Of a DNA stretch of 64,000 nt, positions 27,094 through 37,197 are shown piece by piece (the first letter of the stretch is position 1; each line of letters starts with the position of its first letter). The position numbers and the translations under genes were made by a program. Below the pieces are notes generated by a model. It had not been told where the DNA came from, did no database searches, and saw only the letters and a program-made list of their open reading frames with translations. Source of the DNA: Colivivens sp963626085 (GTDB taxonomy: Bacteria; Bacteroidota; Bacteroidia; Bacteroidales; Bacteroidaceae); assembly GCA_963626085.1 (NCBI GenBank), contig CAVFVJ010000019.1:1-64000 (forward strand), read 5' to 3'.

Positions 27094-27116
27094 AATACTG
27101 AAAATTTTATTGCTTG

Positions 27117-27124
27117 CAAAGATA
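27117..27124 (-). promoter_or_regulatory. -7 box of the guaB operon promoter
   Basis: TATCTTTG on the minus strand, 23 bases before the guaB start codon. No clear -33 box is seen. Nothing else is evident between guaB and the end of recQ. Confidence 0.5.
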
Positions 27125-27247
27125 TGAATTTTCTATGGGATTTATAATGGCTGGAATAAAAAAAACACGAAGACACCGCTGTTATTAACTATTATTTCCT
27201 CTTTTTGCCCTTACGCCATATATTGCCAGTCCCGTCTACAAGAACCA

Positions 27248-29425
27248 TCAATTAGCCAAATCAGAGATAAACTTTATCCTCACAAGACGTATCTCCTCCT
27301 CTGAGATGTCATCGTCGATATTCTCATAAGCGGCCTCCAGATCATCTGTTTCACTGGTACGGAAGTATTCATAAACCTCCTCCACCTTTTCCTCATCAAT
27401 CTCCTCATTGATGAAATAGTCAATGTTGAGTTTAGTGCCACTGTACACAATGGATTCAAGTTCATCGAGCAACTCATCAAAATCAAGTCCCTTTGCGTTG
27501 GCGATGTCGTCGAGAGCCACCTGCCGGTCTATACTCTGAATGATACTTACTTTCTGTGCTGACTTATTTGCACCAGTACGCACACGGATATCCACAGGAC
27601 GGTCAATCTCATTGTCATCACAGTAGTCCTTTATCAGTTGCACGAATTCCTGACCATACCTGTGAGCCTTTCCCACACCAACTCCAGGGATGTTCTGAAG
27701 TTCATCCAGGGTAATGGGATAGAACGTTGTCATTGCATCTATCGACGGGTCCTGGAATATGATATACGGAGGGACATCATATTTTCTCGACAGACGTTTA
27801 CGAAGGTCAAGCAGCATCTTGTGCAGAGTCTCGTCAAGCGCACCCGAGCGGTCACCCTCGTCCGTGTCATCGGTATCGTCAAACTCGTTGTTCTCGACAA
27901 TCTTGAATGAGACCGGTTCCTTGATAAATTTCTTTCCGTCTTTAGTAAGTTTCAACAATCCATAGTTGTTCACGTCCTTCTTCAGGTACCCTGCAATCAT
28001 CGCCTGATTCAAGACTGCGTTCCAAAAGGTTGGTGTCTTGTCGCCACCTGCACCAAAGAACTCCAAACGGTCGTGTTTGTGTGCCTGTATCAAGTCGTTC
28101 AGTTCATTTCCGACAAGCACGTCGATGACATAGTCAATCTTGAAATTCTCCTTGATTGCCTCCACTGTACGCAATGCCAGCTTCAGTTCCGACATTGCTT
28201 CTATCCTCGTCTTCGGATGCAGACAGTTGTCACAGTTACCACAATTGTCCTCCATATACTCTTCCCCGAAATAATGCAGTATGAGTTTTCTGCGACAGAC
28301 AGACGACTCACAGAACGTCTGTGTTTCTGCAAGCAATTGTCTACATATATCTTGTTCTGCAAGCGGTTTGCCGGCAGTAAACCGTTCAAGTCGCTTGAGA
28401 TCAGTCCTCGAATAAAAGGCTATACACCGTCCCTCTCCTCCGTCACGCCCAGCACGTCCAGTCTCCTGATAATAGCCCTCAAGGCTTTTAGGAATGTTAT
28501 AATGAATCACGAAACGCACATCGGGTTTGTCAATACCCATTCCGAAAGCGATTGTAGCCACAATCACGTCAATACGTTCCATGATGAAGTCATCCTGTGC
28601 CGCAGTGCGCAATGCTGAGTCCAATCCCGCATGGTAAGGGACAGCCTTTATATCATTAGCCTTCAGCACTTCAGCCAGTTCCTCCACCTTCTTTCTGCTA
28701 AGACAGTAGATGATGCCACTCTTCCCAGGATGCAGTTTTATGTATTTCACAATATCCTTGTCCACATCCTCTGTCTTCTGCCTCACCTCGTAATACAAGT
28801 TGGAACGGTTGAATGACGACTTGAAATCAGTTGCATCCAAAATTCCGAGATTCTTCTTTATGTCCGTTCGGACCTTATCGGTCGCAGTAGCAGTTAAAGC
28901 GATGACAGGTGCCTCGCCAATCTCATTTATGATAGGTCGTATGCGTCTGTATTCCGGTCGGAAGTCATGTCCCCACTCTGAGATACAATGAGCCTCATCT
29001 ATTGCGTAGAAGGAAATCTTCACCCCTTTAAGGAACTCCACATTCTCTGTCTTGGTCAAAGACTCCGGTGCCACGTACAGCAACTTGGTACGTCCCGACT
29101 TAATGTCATCCTTCACTTGATTGATGACAGCCTTACTGAGCGACGAATTGATAAAATGTGCCACGTTGTCATTTCCGCTAAGGTGCTTTATGGCATCAAC
29201 TTGATTCTTCATCAAAGCTATCAATGGTGAAATCACAATCGCAGTACCCTCCATAATCAAGGCAGGAAGTTGATAGCACAGCGATTTGCCGCCACCCGTT
29301 GGCATCAGGACAAAAGTATCCTTATGAGCCATCAAGTTGCATATTATCGCTTCCTGATCTCCCTTGAAGGAATCAAACCCGAAATAATACTTCAAGTATT
29401 CTTTAAGTTTACTGTGATTCTCCAT
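27248..29425 (-). CDS. recQ: ATP-dependent DNA helicase RecQ, 725 aa
   Basis: A superfamily 2 helicase: MPTGGGKSLCYQLPAL (Walker A), YAIDEAHCISEWGHDFRPEYRR (DEAH with the aromatic loop), ALTATA, and GRAGRDG (motif VI). The RQC zinc site is visible as SVCRRKLILHYF...CGNCDNC. An HRDC domain follows (RKRLSRKYDVPPYIIF...IPGVGVGKAHRYG). About 100 extra residues end in a very acidic tail (DLEAAYENIDDDISEEE). It unwinds DNA in recombination repair. It lies 39 bases downstream of clpX. Confidence 0.96.
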   Translation of the reverse strand: MENHSKLKEYLKYYFGFDSFKGDQEAIICNLMAHKDTFVLMPTGGGKSLCYQLPALIMEGTAIVISPLIALMKNQVDAIKHLSGNDNVAHFINSSLSKAVINQVKDDIKSGRTKLLYVAPESLTKTENVEFLKGVKISFYAIDEAHCISEWGHDFRPEYRRIRPIINEIGEAPVIALTATATDKVRTDIKKNLGILDATDFKSSFNRSNLYYEVRQKTEDVDKDIVKYIKLHPGKSGIIYCLSRKKVEELAEVLKANDIKAVPYHAGLDSALRTAAQDDFIMERIDVIVATIAFGMGIDKPDVRFVIHYNIPKSLEGYYQETGRAGRDGGEGRCIAFYSRTDLKRLERFTAGKPLAEQDICRQLLAETQTFCESSVCRRKLILHYFGEEYMEDNCGNCDNCLHPKTRIEAMSELKLALRTVEAIKENFKIDYVIDVLVGNELNDLIQAHKHDRLEFFGAGGDKTPTFWNAVLNQAMIAGYLKKDVNNYGLLKLTKDGKKFIKEPVSFKIVENNEFDDTDDTDEGDRSGALDETLHKMLLDLRKRLSRKYDVPPYIIFQDPSIDAMTTFYPITLDELQNIPGVGVGKAHRYGQEFVQLIKDYCDDNEIDRPVDIRVRTGANKSAQKVSIIQSIDRQVALDDIANAKGLDFDELLDELESIVYSGTKLNIDYFINEEIDEEKVEEVYEYFRTSETDDLEAAYENIDDDISEEEIRLVRIKFISDLAN

Positions 29426-29464
29426 ACAAGTCTACGTCATTAACTCTGGCACACTGTTCGGGCT

Positions 29465-30712
29465 TTATTCGCCACCAGACATTATCTGCCCACCAGCCTT
29501 ACTTATCTGTGCCTTGGCATAATCCAAGTCTATCGTCAAGTTCTTTATCCGCCTTGAAGGGGACTCATACATCTTATCTATCATTATAGTCTCAACTATA
29601 GAGCGTAAGCCACGGGCACCGAGATGAAACTCAACAGCCTTGTCAACTATAAAGTCAAGTACCTCCGGAGCGAACTCCAGTGTTATACCGTCCATTTCAA
29701 ACAGACGCTTATATTGTCTTATTATCGAGTTCTTCGGTTCAGTAAGAATTTGCCGCAGCGCACTCTTGTCGAGAGGTTCGAGATGCGTGAGGATCGGCAA
29801 GCGACCGATAATCTCCGGTATAAGTCCGTAGGCCTTCAAGTCCATCGGCATGATATACTGAATCATATTCTTACGATCAATCTTGGTAGCGTTCTCCACT
29901 GCCCCAAAACCAACCACATGAGTATTCATTCTCGTAGCGATACGTTTTTCAATGCCATCAAACGCACCACCGCATATGAACAATATATTACGGGTATCCA
30001 CCTCTATAAACTTCTGTTCAGGATGCTTTCTGCCTCCATATGGCGGCACATTAACTTTAGATCCCTCAAGCAGTTTCAGAAGACCTTGTTGCACTCCCTC
30101 ACCGCTCACGTCACGTGTGATGGACGGATTGTCGCTCTTTCGTGCGATTTTGTCAATCTCGTCTATGAACACTATTCCCCGTTCCGCTGCCTTCACATCG
30201 TAGTTTGCCACCTGCAACAGACGAGACAGAATACTCTCCACATCCTCGCCCACATATCCAGCCTCCGTCAGGACTGTAGCATCCACGATTGTGAACGGTA
30301 CCACCAGAAGTTTGGCTATGGTACGCGCCAAGAGAGTCTTGCCAGTACCGGTACTGCCAACCATTATAATGTTCGACTTCTCCAGTTCCACATCATCAGC
30401 CTTCTTCGCTTGAGTTTCATGTTGAAGGCGTTTGTAATGGTTGTACACTGCCACAGACAAAGCGACCTTGGCATCATCTTGTCCTATGACATACTGGTCG
30501 AGATATGCCTTTATTTCTTTTGGTTTCGGCAACTTAGTCATAGAGAACGAATCATTCAACTTAAGATGTTCCAGATTTTCCATCGCCACCCTATTAGCTG
30601 CCTCCGCACACTCGTCACAGATAAAGCCGTTAACACCCGTTATCAAGAGGTTGACCTCGTTCGCAGAACGTCCGCAGAACGAACATCTGTCCTGTTTTCT
30701 TTTGTCTGCCAT
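29465..30712 (-). CDS. clpX: ATP-dependent Clp protease ATP-binding subunit ClpX, 415 aa
   Basis: An N-terminal four-cysteine zinc-binding domain (CSFCGRS...CDECAE) that dimerises and binds adaptors, then a AAA+ module with GSTGTGKTLLARTIA (Walker A), IVFIDEIDKIA (Walker B), pore loop GYVGEDVES and sensor RPSIT-type SDNPSITRDVSGEGVQQGLLK. It unfolds tagged proteins and feeds ClpP. Its start shares one base with the clpP stop codon, so the two genes are coupled. Confidence 0.98.
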   Translation of the reverse strand: MADKRKQDRCSFCGRSANEVNLLITGVNGFICDECAEAANRVAMENLEHLKLNDSFSMTKLPKPKEIKAYLDQYVIGQDDAKVALSVAVYNHYKRLQHETQAKKADDVELEKSNIIMVGSTGTGKTLLARTIAKLLVVPFTIVDATVLTEAGYVGEDVESILSRLLQVANYDVKAAERGIVFIDEIDKIARKSDNPSITRDVSGEGVQQGLLKLLEGSKVNVPPYGGRKHPEQKFIEVDTRNILFICGGAFDGIEKRIATRMNTHVVGFGAVENATKIDRKNMIQYIMPMDLKAYGLIPEIIGRLPILTHLEPLDKSALRQILTEPKNSIIRQYKRLFEMDGITLEFAPEVLDFIVDKAVEFHLGARGLRSIVETIMIDKMYESPSRRIKNLTIDLDYAKAQISKAGGQIMSGGE

Positions 30713-31392
30713 CAGTTCTTACGTTTAAGGACTTGATCTATCATTCCATACTCCTTTGCCTCATCCGCAGTCATCCAATAGTCACGGTCGGAATCAGCCC
30801 ACACCTTCTCAAACGGCTGATGTGAATGTTCCGCAATGATAGTATAGAGTTCCTTTTTCAGTTTCTGAATCTCGCGCGCTGTGATCTCAATATCACTCGC
30901 CTGTCCCTGTGCACCACCCATCGGCTGGTGTATCATGATACGGCTGTGGGGCAATGCACGCCTCTTTCCTTCTTTACCTGCAACCAACAATACAGCCGCC
31001 ATTGACGCAGCCATACCCGTACAGATTGTCTCGATATCGCTATTGACAAACTGCATGGTGTCATATATACCCAAACCGGCGTACACACTTCCTCCAGGGG
31101 AATTGAAGTACAGACTTATGTCCTTGCCAGAGTCCACCGAATCAAGATACAGCAACTGAGCCTGTAGTACATTAGCTGTATAGTCGTTTATTTCCGTCCC
31201 GAGGAATATGACCCTATCCATCATCAGACGTGAGAACACGTCGAGTTGGGTTACGTTAAGCTGTCGCTCCTCCAATATATAAGGGTTAAGATAACCTGCC
31301 TGTGCTTTCACCACATCGTCCAGCACTTGACTGTTGATTCCCACCTTTCTTGTTGCGTACTTTCTGAAATCGTCAATCATGTCAATATTCAT
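30712..31392 (-). CDS. clpP: ATP-dependent Clp protease proteolytic subunit ClpP, 226 aa
   Basis: A serine protease of the ClpP family: GMAASMAAVLLVAG holds the catalytic Ser, and RRALPHSRIMIHQP the His; the Asp lies in the C-terminal third (SDRDYWM). It is slightly longer than the Escherichia coli protein at the N-terminus. It forms the barrel used by ClpX, encoded immediately downstream. Confidence 0.98.
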   Translation of the reverse strand: MNIDMIDDFRKYATRKVGINSQVLDDVVKAQAGYLNPYILEERQLNVTQLDVFSRLMMDRVIFLGTEINDYTANVLQAQLLYLDSVDSGKDISLYFNSPGGSVYAGLGIYDTMQFVNSDIETICTGMAASMAAVLLVAGKEGKRRALPHSRIMIHQPMGGAQGQASDIEITAREIQKLKKELYTIIAEHSHQPFEKVWADSDRDYWMTADEAKEYGMIDQVLKRKN

Positions 31393-31433
31393 TCTTTTAT
31401 CGTTCTAACTTCCGTTTTAAGTGTTTCTATTAG

Positions 31434-31464
31434 CAAAGGTATAGAAAAAATCCGAATCTCCAAG
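31434..31464 (-). promoter_or_regulatory. promoter of clpP-clpX
   Basis: On the minus strand CTTG (31461-31464), 19 bases, TACCTTTG (31434-31441), 42 bases before the clpP start. It separates clpP from the lipoprotein gene upstream. Confidence 0.55.
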
Positions 31465-31476
31465 CGGTTCCAGTCA

Positions 31477-32988
31477 TTATTTGTATAATTTTGCCGACTT
31501 CGGTTCCCTCGTCGCCACCTCAGCCAAATCCCTTGCGGATATTTTTACCGGTTCAACCATAAACTCAGGCACATTGAAGCACTTCATCAGTTTCTTATTG
31601 TACAATGGGTCTTTCTGCGGAAGCGCAAATGCCTTGTGGTCCTTACCGTTCTTATCGAAGTAACCGATATAAAGCCGTGTATAATTGCAGTCTTCCCTCC
31701 TTGTACTGAACAAAATCCAGCGTCCGTTACTGCTCCATGAATGGAAACTGTCAGACTTGTCGCTGTTAATGGCATCCAAAGCACGCACCTGGCCCGTGCT
31801 CAAGTCGTCCACATACAAGTCGCTTGATACATGATGCACATGGAAGTACCCGTAATCGCCCATTGAGAAGAGCATATAACGCCCATCCGGACTAACCCGT
31901 GGTTGGGTGGCACTTTTGTGAATCGCACTGGCCTTATACACCGTATCCGGTTCTCCAAGCGTGCGTGTCTTGTAATCATACGACTGGCGGATTATATCAT
32001 AGTAGAGGTTGTCATAATGGTTTCCCATCTCAAAATGGTGTTTTTCGCCCTTAATCGGGAAATAAGCCGAGCTATAGTAAAGAGTCTTACCGTCTGGAGA
32101 CCAAGTGGGAAATGTCTCGTATGAGTCTTGTGTTTTCTGTACTACTTGAACTTCACCGGTATCCACATAATACAGCACAAGATCGCTCAATGTGTCCATT
32201 ACTTCTATTTTATGGTCTGTGTCCTTTATAAGAAACGCCTGCACCGTATTATTAACCGAATAGGCGATTAGTGGTTCTGTAGGATGCCACGAAGGATAAA
32301 CACCCGATGATATTGTCGAATCAGTCTTCAGATTATACTTCTCCGCCTTACCGTCCCTGACAATGATTGTTCCGCCTTTATACTGACGGATATGAAACTG
32401 GAAATTGTCTGTGCGGTAGTTCTGATATGAATGGCAGTTGACACACTGGTATTCAGTCACAGGATTTGTCTCCGAAAGCATTTTGTTGGAGTATATCACC
32501 GACTCGTCGAAATTAGTAAGGTTACGCTGGTTAAGCGTCAGCTCATTATAATTCTGATAACCCGGTTCTATATACCTATATGATATATACTCGTCAATCG
32601 GGTCAGTTGCGACACTGACTTCAAACGGTTTGTACTTCTCCCACCGCCCTTGTTTCTTAACGTATACAGTGACAGACAGGTTCTTGCCTTTGTTTTGCTC
32701 AAGCATGGCGCGCCAGTCATCCTCATCAAACTGAGCGTCTTGTCCGCCTGCCACCAGTCGGTTACCATCCTTGTCCTCCACCACCGACACCCAATCCTCC
32801 GCCTCGTCATCATTCACATGGAAGTTCAGTGGAGCAATATTATAAGGTATAGTCACCTCCGTGTAGTCAGGGAACACAGAAACAGACTTATTGTTGTCCA
32901 CTGCATCTTGAGGCACGTTTGTGCCACAGGCTACCATCAGCGTAATCACGCACACAGTCAAGATTGTCCTTGTCATATATCCAGTCAT
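31477..32988 (-). CDS. beta-propeller lipoprotein with a CxxCH heme motif, 503 aa
   Basis: The lipoprotein signal ends LMVA-C (Cys at about residue 21). A beta-sandwich-like N-terminal part precedes a single heme-binding CVNCH near residue 183. TolB/PD40-type blades follow (PSWHPTEPLIAYS, PTWSPDGKTLYYS, PRVSPDGRYMLFS, HSWSSNGRWILFS). A c-type heme next to a TolB-like propeller suggests a periplasmic electron-transfer or sensing protein; the partner is unknown. It lies 31 bases after the membrane protein gene, as a pair inserted between tig and clpP. Confidence 0.75.
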   Translation of the reverse strand: MTGYMTRTILTVCVITLMVACGTNVPQDAVDNNKSVSVFPDYTEVTIPYNIAPLNFHVNDDEAEDWVSVVEDKDGNRLVAGGQDAQFDEDDWRAMLEQNKGKNLSVTVYVKKQGRWEKYKPFEVSVATDPIDEYISYRYIEPGYQNYNELTLNQRNLTNFDESVIYSNKMLSETNPVTEYQCVNCHSYQNYRTDNFQFHIRQYKGGTIIVRDGKAEKYNLKTDSTISSGVYPSWHPTEPLIAYSVNNTVQAFLIKDTDHKIEVMDTLSDLVLYYVDTGEVQVVQKTQDSYETFPTWSPDGKTLYYSSAYFPIKGEKHHFEMGNHYDNLYYDIIRQSYDYKTRTLGEPDTVYKASAIHKSATQPRVSPDGRYMLFSMGDYGYFHVHHVSSDLYVDDLSTGQVRALDAINSDKSDSFHSWSSNGRWILFSTRREDCNYTRLYIGYFDKNGKDHKAFALPQKDPLYNKKLMKCFNVPEFMVEPVKISARDLAEVATREPKSAKLYK

Positions 32989-33019
32989 AAGTTACTCTTT
33001 CGTTCAGTTATCATTCTCA

Positions 33020-34837
33020 TCAGTCAAACAACATAGGCTGTCGCCCATCATTGAAATAATAGCTCCAGTACGTACCGGGACAGAGAGTCCGGAGTGTCTC
33101 CGCATCCATCTGAGTAGGTTGCGTACACAGACGTGTCAACAAATCGATATTCCTATCGAACTGTTGGCACACCAGCCCATCCGCCCCCACCATCAGTTTG
33201 ATTTGTTCCATCAGTCTCGGGTTATTGCGTTTCAAAGTAAACAACAGGGCAGCTTCCTGCACATGCCTCGGCAGTGTCACTCCCGGATTCGCCTTCACCT
33301 TTGCCAATGTCATCTGCCAAAACACATCCTCATTGAATGTCACAAGTGCGGCAGCAATACTCATCACCGCCCGTTCCTGAGTGTTGACGAACAAGTTGCA
33401 GAAGTGTTTCAATAGCATGTATTCACATGAAGGAGTATTATCGAGCGCACCACGTGGGACAACCACCAGCTGAGTATGGAGCTTGTATATAGAATCCTCA
33501 CGAAGAGTCTTTGGATTTAGCAAACGACGTTGCCGCTCCGCCCAGTCCTTATAGAAGAGTGTGTTGTCGAGCTTTGACAGATACTTGTCAGCCACCTCTT
33601 TCTCACCATTATATATACAGTCCTTCGCCATGATGCGAGTGTCAACATATGTCGGCTTGTACTTGACATAACGCTCCATCGCCCAACGGTAGGAGAAGTT
33701 CCAAAAAGTGTACTGTTCACATACCCTCGGTGCCACCATCATAGTAGCCATCCTCTCGTTCCTTGTACAGATGGTGTCCGACTGCCATGTGTACTGGAAC
33801 ATCTTGTCGAGCAACTCACCTCTTCTATACAACTCGATATTACGATACATAATGATGGGGCGTATGGGTCTCTCCTGCGCCACGCACAGTTCCAGCACCT
33901 TGTCTGTGTCCCCTATATCATAGGCATGTTCAACAGCTATCAGTGTATGAAAATTGGAGTCTTTATTGGCGAAAACAGGAACGCACGCAGCAGCAACTGC
34001 ACAAGTAGCGGACAAAACGTACGCAGCCCTTTCCCCTACCGCACCGAGCCAACGTCCACAGACAGACAATAGCAAGACAAAAGCCAGCGATAGATAAAGA
34101 GGAAGGGTCTGTGTAGGGTCAGAATAGAAGTCCAAATACGGAAGTCCTGCCACGAGCAAGTATCTTGTATTGAAGTTGTCGAAGAACATACGGACCTCGA
34201 TTACAGGAACGAACATTATAAGGACTATGACAACCGCCGCCTGAATCCAATCCATGCGTTTCAGCACGAAGACATCCATGAGCAAAGCTTCCACTGCACC
34301 CATCAGAGCATAACACCCCAACAACGGATAGAGTAGCACAATAGTTACCCCACTCCACACATATCTCACGACACGGTTTTTCGCCCTCACATACAGTCCG
34401 ACCCATGCGACTTGTAACAACAGGCCCATCACTGGAGAGAACAGGTTGCCATACTGACGCATACTGAACACTCCATAATCCCAGCGCAACAGATAGAGGA
34501 TTATCAGCAAACAAGGTATTAGGGCAAAGCTCCATGTTCGTTTCGGCAGTTTGAACGCCCATGCGGTCAGCATAGCCAGAACTACCAGAAGTGTCACAAA
34601 CACAGATATGCCCAACATCGGATAATAGGCAAACTGAGTAAGGAAGCTACCCACGTACTGCACCACGAATCCTGGAGTCTGAGCGATTTTGTCAAAATGG
34701 AACACGTCATACACGAACAGGTCTTGACTCTGCGCCACATAGAACAAGTCCCGTGATGTCACTGCCAGATACACGAACGCAAGTACGGCAAATGCGATGA
34801 ATGGCAAGTAGCCATATATCTGTTTCCTCATAGTCAT
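33020..34837 (-). CDS. polytopic membrane protein with soluble C-terminal half (possibly DUF6057), 605 aa
   Basis: About ten hydrophobic segments fill residues 10-300 (for example YLPFIAFAVLAFVYLAV, GISVFVTLLVVLAMLTAW, AAVVIVLIMFVPVIEV, LYLSLAFVLLLSVCG). The C-terminal 300 residues are soluble and helix-rich. It resembles a Bacteroidales family of unknown function, possibly DUF6057, but I cannot verify that. It is co-oriented with the heme-motif lipoprotein 31 bases downstream, so they may act together in the envelope. It starts after the tig terminator and so has its own promoter or depends on read-through. Confidence 0.7.
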   Translation of the reverse strand: MTMRKQIYGYLPFIAFAVLAFVYLAVTSRDLFYVAQSQDLFVYDVFHFDKIAQTPGFVVQYVGSFLTQFAYYPMLGISVFVTLLVVLAMLTAWAFKLPKRTWSFALIPCLLIILYLLRWDYGVFSMRQYGNLFSPVMGLLLQVAWVGLYVRAKNRVVRYVWSGVTIVLLYPLLGCYALMGAVEALLMDVFVLKRMDWIQAAVVIVLIMFVPVIEVRMFFDNFNTRYLLVAGLPYLDFYSDPTQTLPLYLSLAFVLLLSVCGRWLGAVGERAAYVLSATCAVAAACVPVFANKDSNFHTLIAVEHAYDIGDTDKVLELCVAQERPIRPIIMYRNIELYRRGELLDKMFQYTWQSDTICTRNERMATMMVAPRVCEQYTFWNFSYRWAMERYVKYKPTYVDTRIMAKDCIYNGEKEVADKYLSKLDNTLFYKDWAERQRRLLNPKTLREDSIYKLHTQLVVVPRGALDNTPSCEYMLLKHFCNLFVNTQERAVMSIAAALVTFNEDVFWQMTLAKVKANPGVTLPRHVQEAALLFTLKRNNPRLMEQIKLMVGADGLVCQQFDRNIDLLTRLCTQPTQMDAETLRTLCPGTYWSYYFNDGRQPMLFD

Positions 34838-34927
34838 AAGTATTAATCATTGCCAAAATTACCGCTTTTCTCTGAAACACGCAAATAAAACGGAAACAAA
34901 ATGGAGACTTGGCGTTTTGACATATAT

Positions 34928-34959
34928 AAAAGGCGGAGGAACAGCATCCTCCGCCTTTT
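34928..34959 (-). terminator. intrinsic terminator after tig
   Basis: A 13-bp GC-rich stem (AAAAGGCGGAGGA with TCCTCCGCCTTTT, loop ACAGCA) with flanking T/A runs on both sides, 48 bases after the tig stop. Confidence 0.85.
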
Positions 34960-35006
34960 ATGTACGCTATTTATAATGTAACACGTCCAGGTGTTTTCCA
35001 ACAAGC

Positions 35007-36344
35007 TTACTCCTCGAACAGTTTGTTGAATTCCTCTGGAGTGACACTCTTCTCGTCCAAAGCGACGATGTCCTTCAGAGCCTTTCCGAGTTTGACCTCC
35101 ACGCAACGGTTTACAAGGTTGTCAACGGTTGTACGCTTCTTCAGCATCTCAGTCACAGATTCCTCAAGATAGTTGTCGGGCACATTGAGCATTCCATACT
35201 GTGCAAACTGCATGCGTGTCACGTCCTTTGCCATTTCCTTCACATCACTGTCCTCAACCTTGATGCCTGTCTTCTCAACAAGTTTCTCTTGAACAAGATG
35301 CCAAGTGAGCTCCTTCAGACTTTCTTCATAGTTCTCCTCCACTTTCTTCTCGTCGCCCTTGGTATTGAGAAGCATCAGCTTCTTCAGTTTTTCATCGGGG
35401 AAGGTAAGCTTACCGAGCTTAGTGGCAATATACTCACGCACATCGATGATAAAGCGATAGTCTGAGTCTTTGACAAAATGCTGTTCGATAGCCTCACGTG
35501 TTTTTGCGGTAAACTCCTCAGCGGTTTTCACGCTGCCATCTGGATAAACCAAGTTGAATACATTCTCGTCCAAGTCACCGAGCACAAACCGTGTTATCTC
35601 AGTCACCTTGAAAGTGAAATCGCCCTTATGGTCACCCACTTGTTCCTTTTCAATTTTCAGGAGTGAGGCAAGTTCCGTCTCGCTACCGTCATAAGCCACC
35701 GATGGATTGAACGTGACAGTGTCGCCCACTTTCGCACCTACGAAAAGAGCCTTTTGGTCTTCGTTCTTGAAATATTTCGGAAGCATCACCACATCCTCTT
35801 CTGATATTGCGTTATCCTTATCGAGTTCTGTGATAACTCCCTTCAACATGTCATTGTCCTGATACTCGTCCACCTTCTTGTACTCACCCAAACGCTGACG
35901 ATACATGTCAATCTGTTTGTTCACCATGTCATCGCTTACAGTCACATTGTAGTAACTGATCTTGTCGTCCTTTGAGAGGTTAACCTCAAATTCTGGAGCG
36001 AGGGCAAGTTCAAACTTAAAGGTAAACGTACCGCCTTCCACAAAGTTTACAGAATTGTTTTCCTCAGTTGGGAATGGTTCACCCAACATATCAACCTTAT
36101 TGTCACGGACATAATTGAAAAGACTCTCACGAAGCAGTTCAAATACCTCCTCTGTCAAAATGGATGTTCCGAACTGTTTCTTTATCAGGCTGGCAGGAAC
36201 CATACCCTTACGGAATCCTGGGATATTGGCATTCTTCCTGTAGTTCTTGACTGCTTTATTGAACCTTTCCTCATAGTCAGCAGGTGCGATTTCTGCTGTA
36301 ATGACGGCATTAACCGCATCAACTTTCTCTAATGTGATATTCAT
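35007..36344 (-). CDS. tig: trigger factor, 445 aa
   Basis: A ribosome-bound chaperone. The N-terminal domain (1-115) has the ribosome-docking loop region GFRKGMVP (residues 44-51). The middle and C-terminal helical arms match family length (for example VQEKLVEKTGIKVEDSDVKEMAKD). The FKBP-type middle domain is weakly conserved, as usual in Bacteroidetes. It folds nascent chains. It stands upstream of clpP-clpX as in many bacteria, but two unrelated genes and a terminator intervene. Confidence 0.95.
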   Translation of the reverse strand: MNITLEKVDAVNAVITAEIAPADYEERFNKAVKNYRKNANIPGFRKGMVPASLIKKQFGTSILTEEVFELLRESLFNYVRDNKVDMLGEPFPTEENNSVNFVEGGTFTFKFELALAPEFEVNLSKDDKISYYNVTVSDDMVNKQIDMYRQRLGEYKKVDEYQDNDMLKGVITELDKDNAISEEDVVMLPKYFKNEDQKALFVGAKVGDTVTFNPSVAYDGSETELASLLKIEKEQVGDHKGDFTFKVTEITRFVLGDLDENVFNLVYPDGSVKTAEEFTAKTREAIEQHFVKDSDYRFIIDVREYIATKLGKLTFPDEKLKKLMLLNTKGDEKKVEENYEESLKELTWHLVQEKLVEKTGIKVEDSDVKEMAKDVTRMQFAQYGMLNVPDNYLEESVTEMLKKRTTVDNLVNRCVEVKLGKALKDIVALDEKSVTPEEFNKLFEE

Positions 36345-36384
36345 CTTATGTATATTTACTTATTATTATTCTCAATTCGAGGTG

Positions 36385-36392
36385 CAAAGATA
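36385..36392 (-). promoter_or_regulatory. -7 box of the tig promoter
   Basis: TATCTTTG on the minus strand, 40 bases before the tig start codon; no clear -33 element. Confidence 0.5.
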
Positions 36393-36420
36393 CAAATTAT
36401 ATGTGACATAGCTGTAAGAA

Positions 36421-37197
36421 TTACATTTTTTGTTGCTTTGCCCCATCATGCGCGAGCTTCACCTGCCTCAAAATGTCGGAAGCGAAGATAAAATCGTCAA
36501 GCCGTTTATTGTCAGCATCCATTATCTCGTTGTTCGACCCCTGCCATTCGGCTTTTCCCTCACAGATAAAGATGATATTCTCGCCTATCCCAATCACAGA
36601 GTTCATGTCATGAGTGTTGACCACCGTAGTGATATTGTCTTCATGAGTGATGCCTTGAATCAATTCATCTATAACCAAACTCGTCTTCGGGTCGAGCCCG
36701 GAGTTCGGCTCGTCACAAAACAGATATTTCGGTTCAAGAGCGATGGCGCGTGCGATAGCCACACGTTTCTGCATTCCGCCACTTAGTTCCTTCGGATACT
36801 TGCCCCCAGTGCCCGACAGGTTCACACGGCTCAGACAATCCTCAGCTCGCTTCACTCTATCTTCATACGGTTTGTCACTGAACATGTTGAGTGGAAACAT
36901 CACATTGTCGAGCACAGACATGGAATCAAACAAGGCTGCACTTTGAAATATCATGCCCATCTTACGCCTTAGCAGGCTCCTCTCTCGCTTACCCATATGT
37001 ACGAAGTCAAGTCCGTCGTAGAATATGTCTCCGCTGTCTGGAGTGAGTAGCCCGACAAGGTTGTTCATGAATACAGTCTTGCCCGACCCACTCTGTCCTA
37101 TTATCAGATTGACGCTTCCACTGTCGAACTTAGCACAGATATCCCGCAATACGGTTCTACCGTCAAACGACTTAAATAAATGGTCTACCTTTATCAT
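36421..37197 (-). CDS. MlaF-like ABC transporter ATP-binding protein, 258 aa
   Basis: The start is set at MIKVDHLFKSF; a longer reading would extend back into the permease gene. The ATPase has GQSGSGKT (Walker A), LSGGMQKRVAIARA (signature) and LFCDEPNSGLDP (Walker B), with the DEPNSGLDP form typical of MlaF. It powers phospholipid movement between the membranes with MlaE. It overlaps mlaE by 4 bases. The matching MCE-domain protein is encoded far away at 50886-51791. Confidence 0.92.
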   Translation of the reverse strand: MIKVDHLFKSFDGRTVLRDICAKFDSGSVNLIIGQSGSGKTVFMNNLVGLLTPDSGDIFYDGLDFVHMGKRERSLLRRKMGMIFQSAALFDSMSVLDNVMFPLNMFSDKPYEDRVKRAEDCLSRVNLSGTGGKYPKELSGGMQKRVAIARAIALEPKYLFCDEPNSGLDPKTSLVIDELIQGITHEDNITTVVNTHDMNSVIGIGENIIFICEGKAEWQGSNNEIMDADNKRLDDFIFASDILRQVKLAHDGAKQQKM

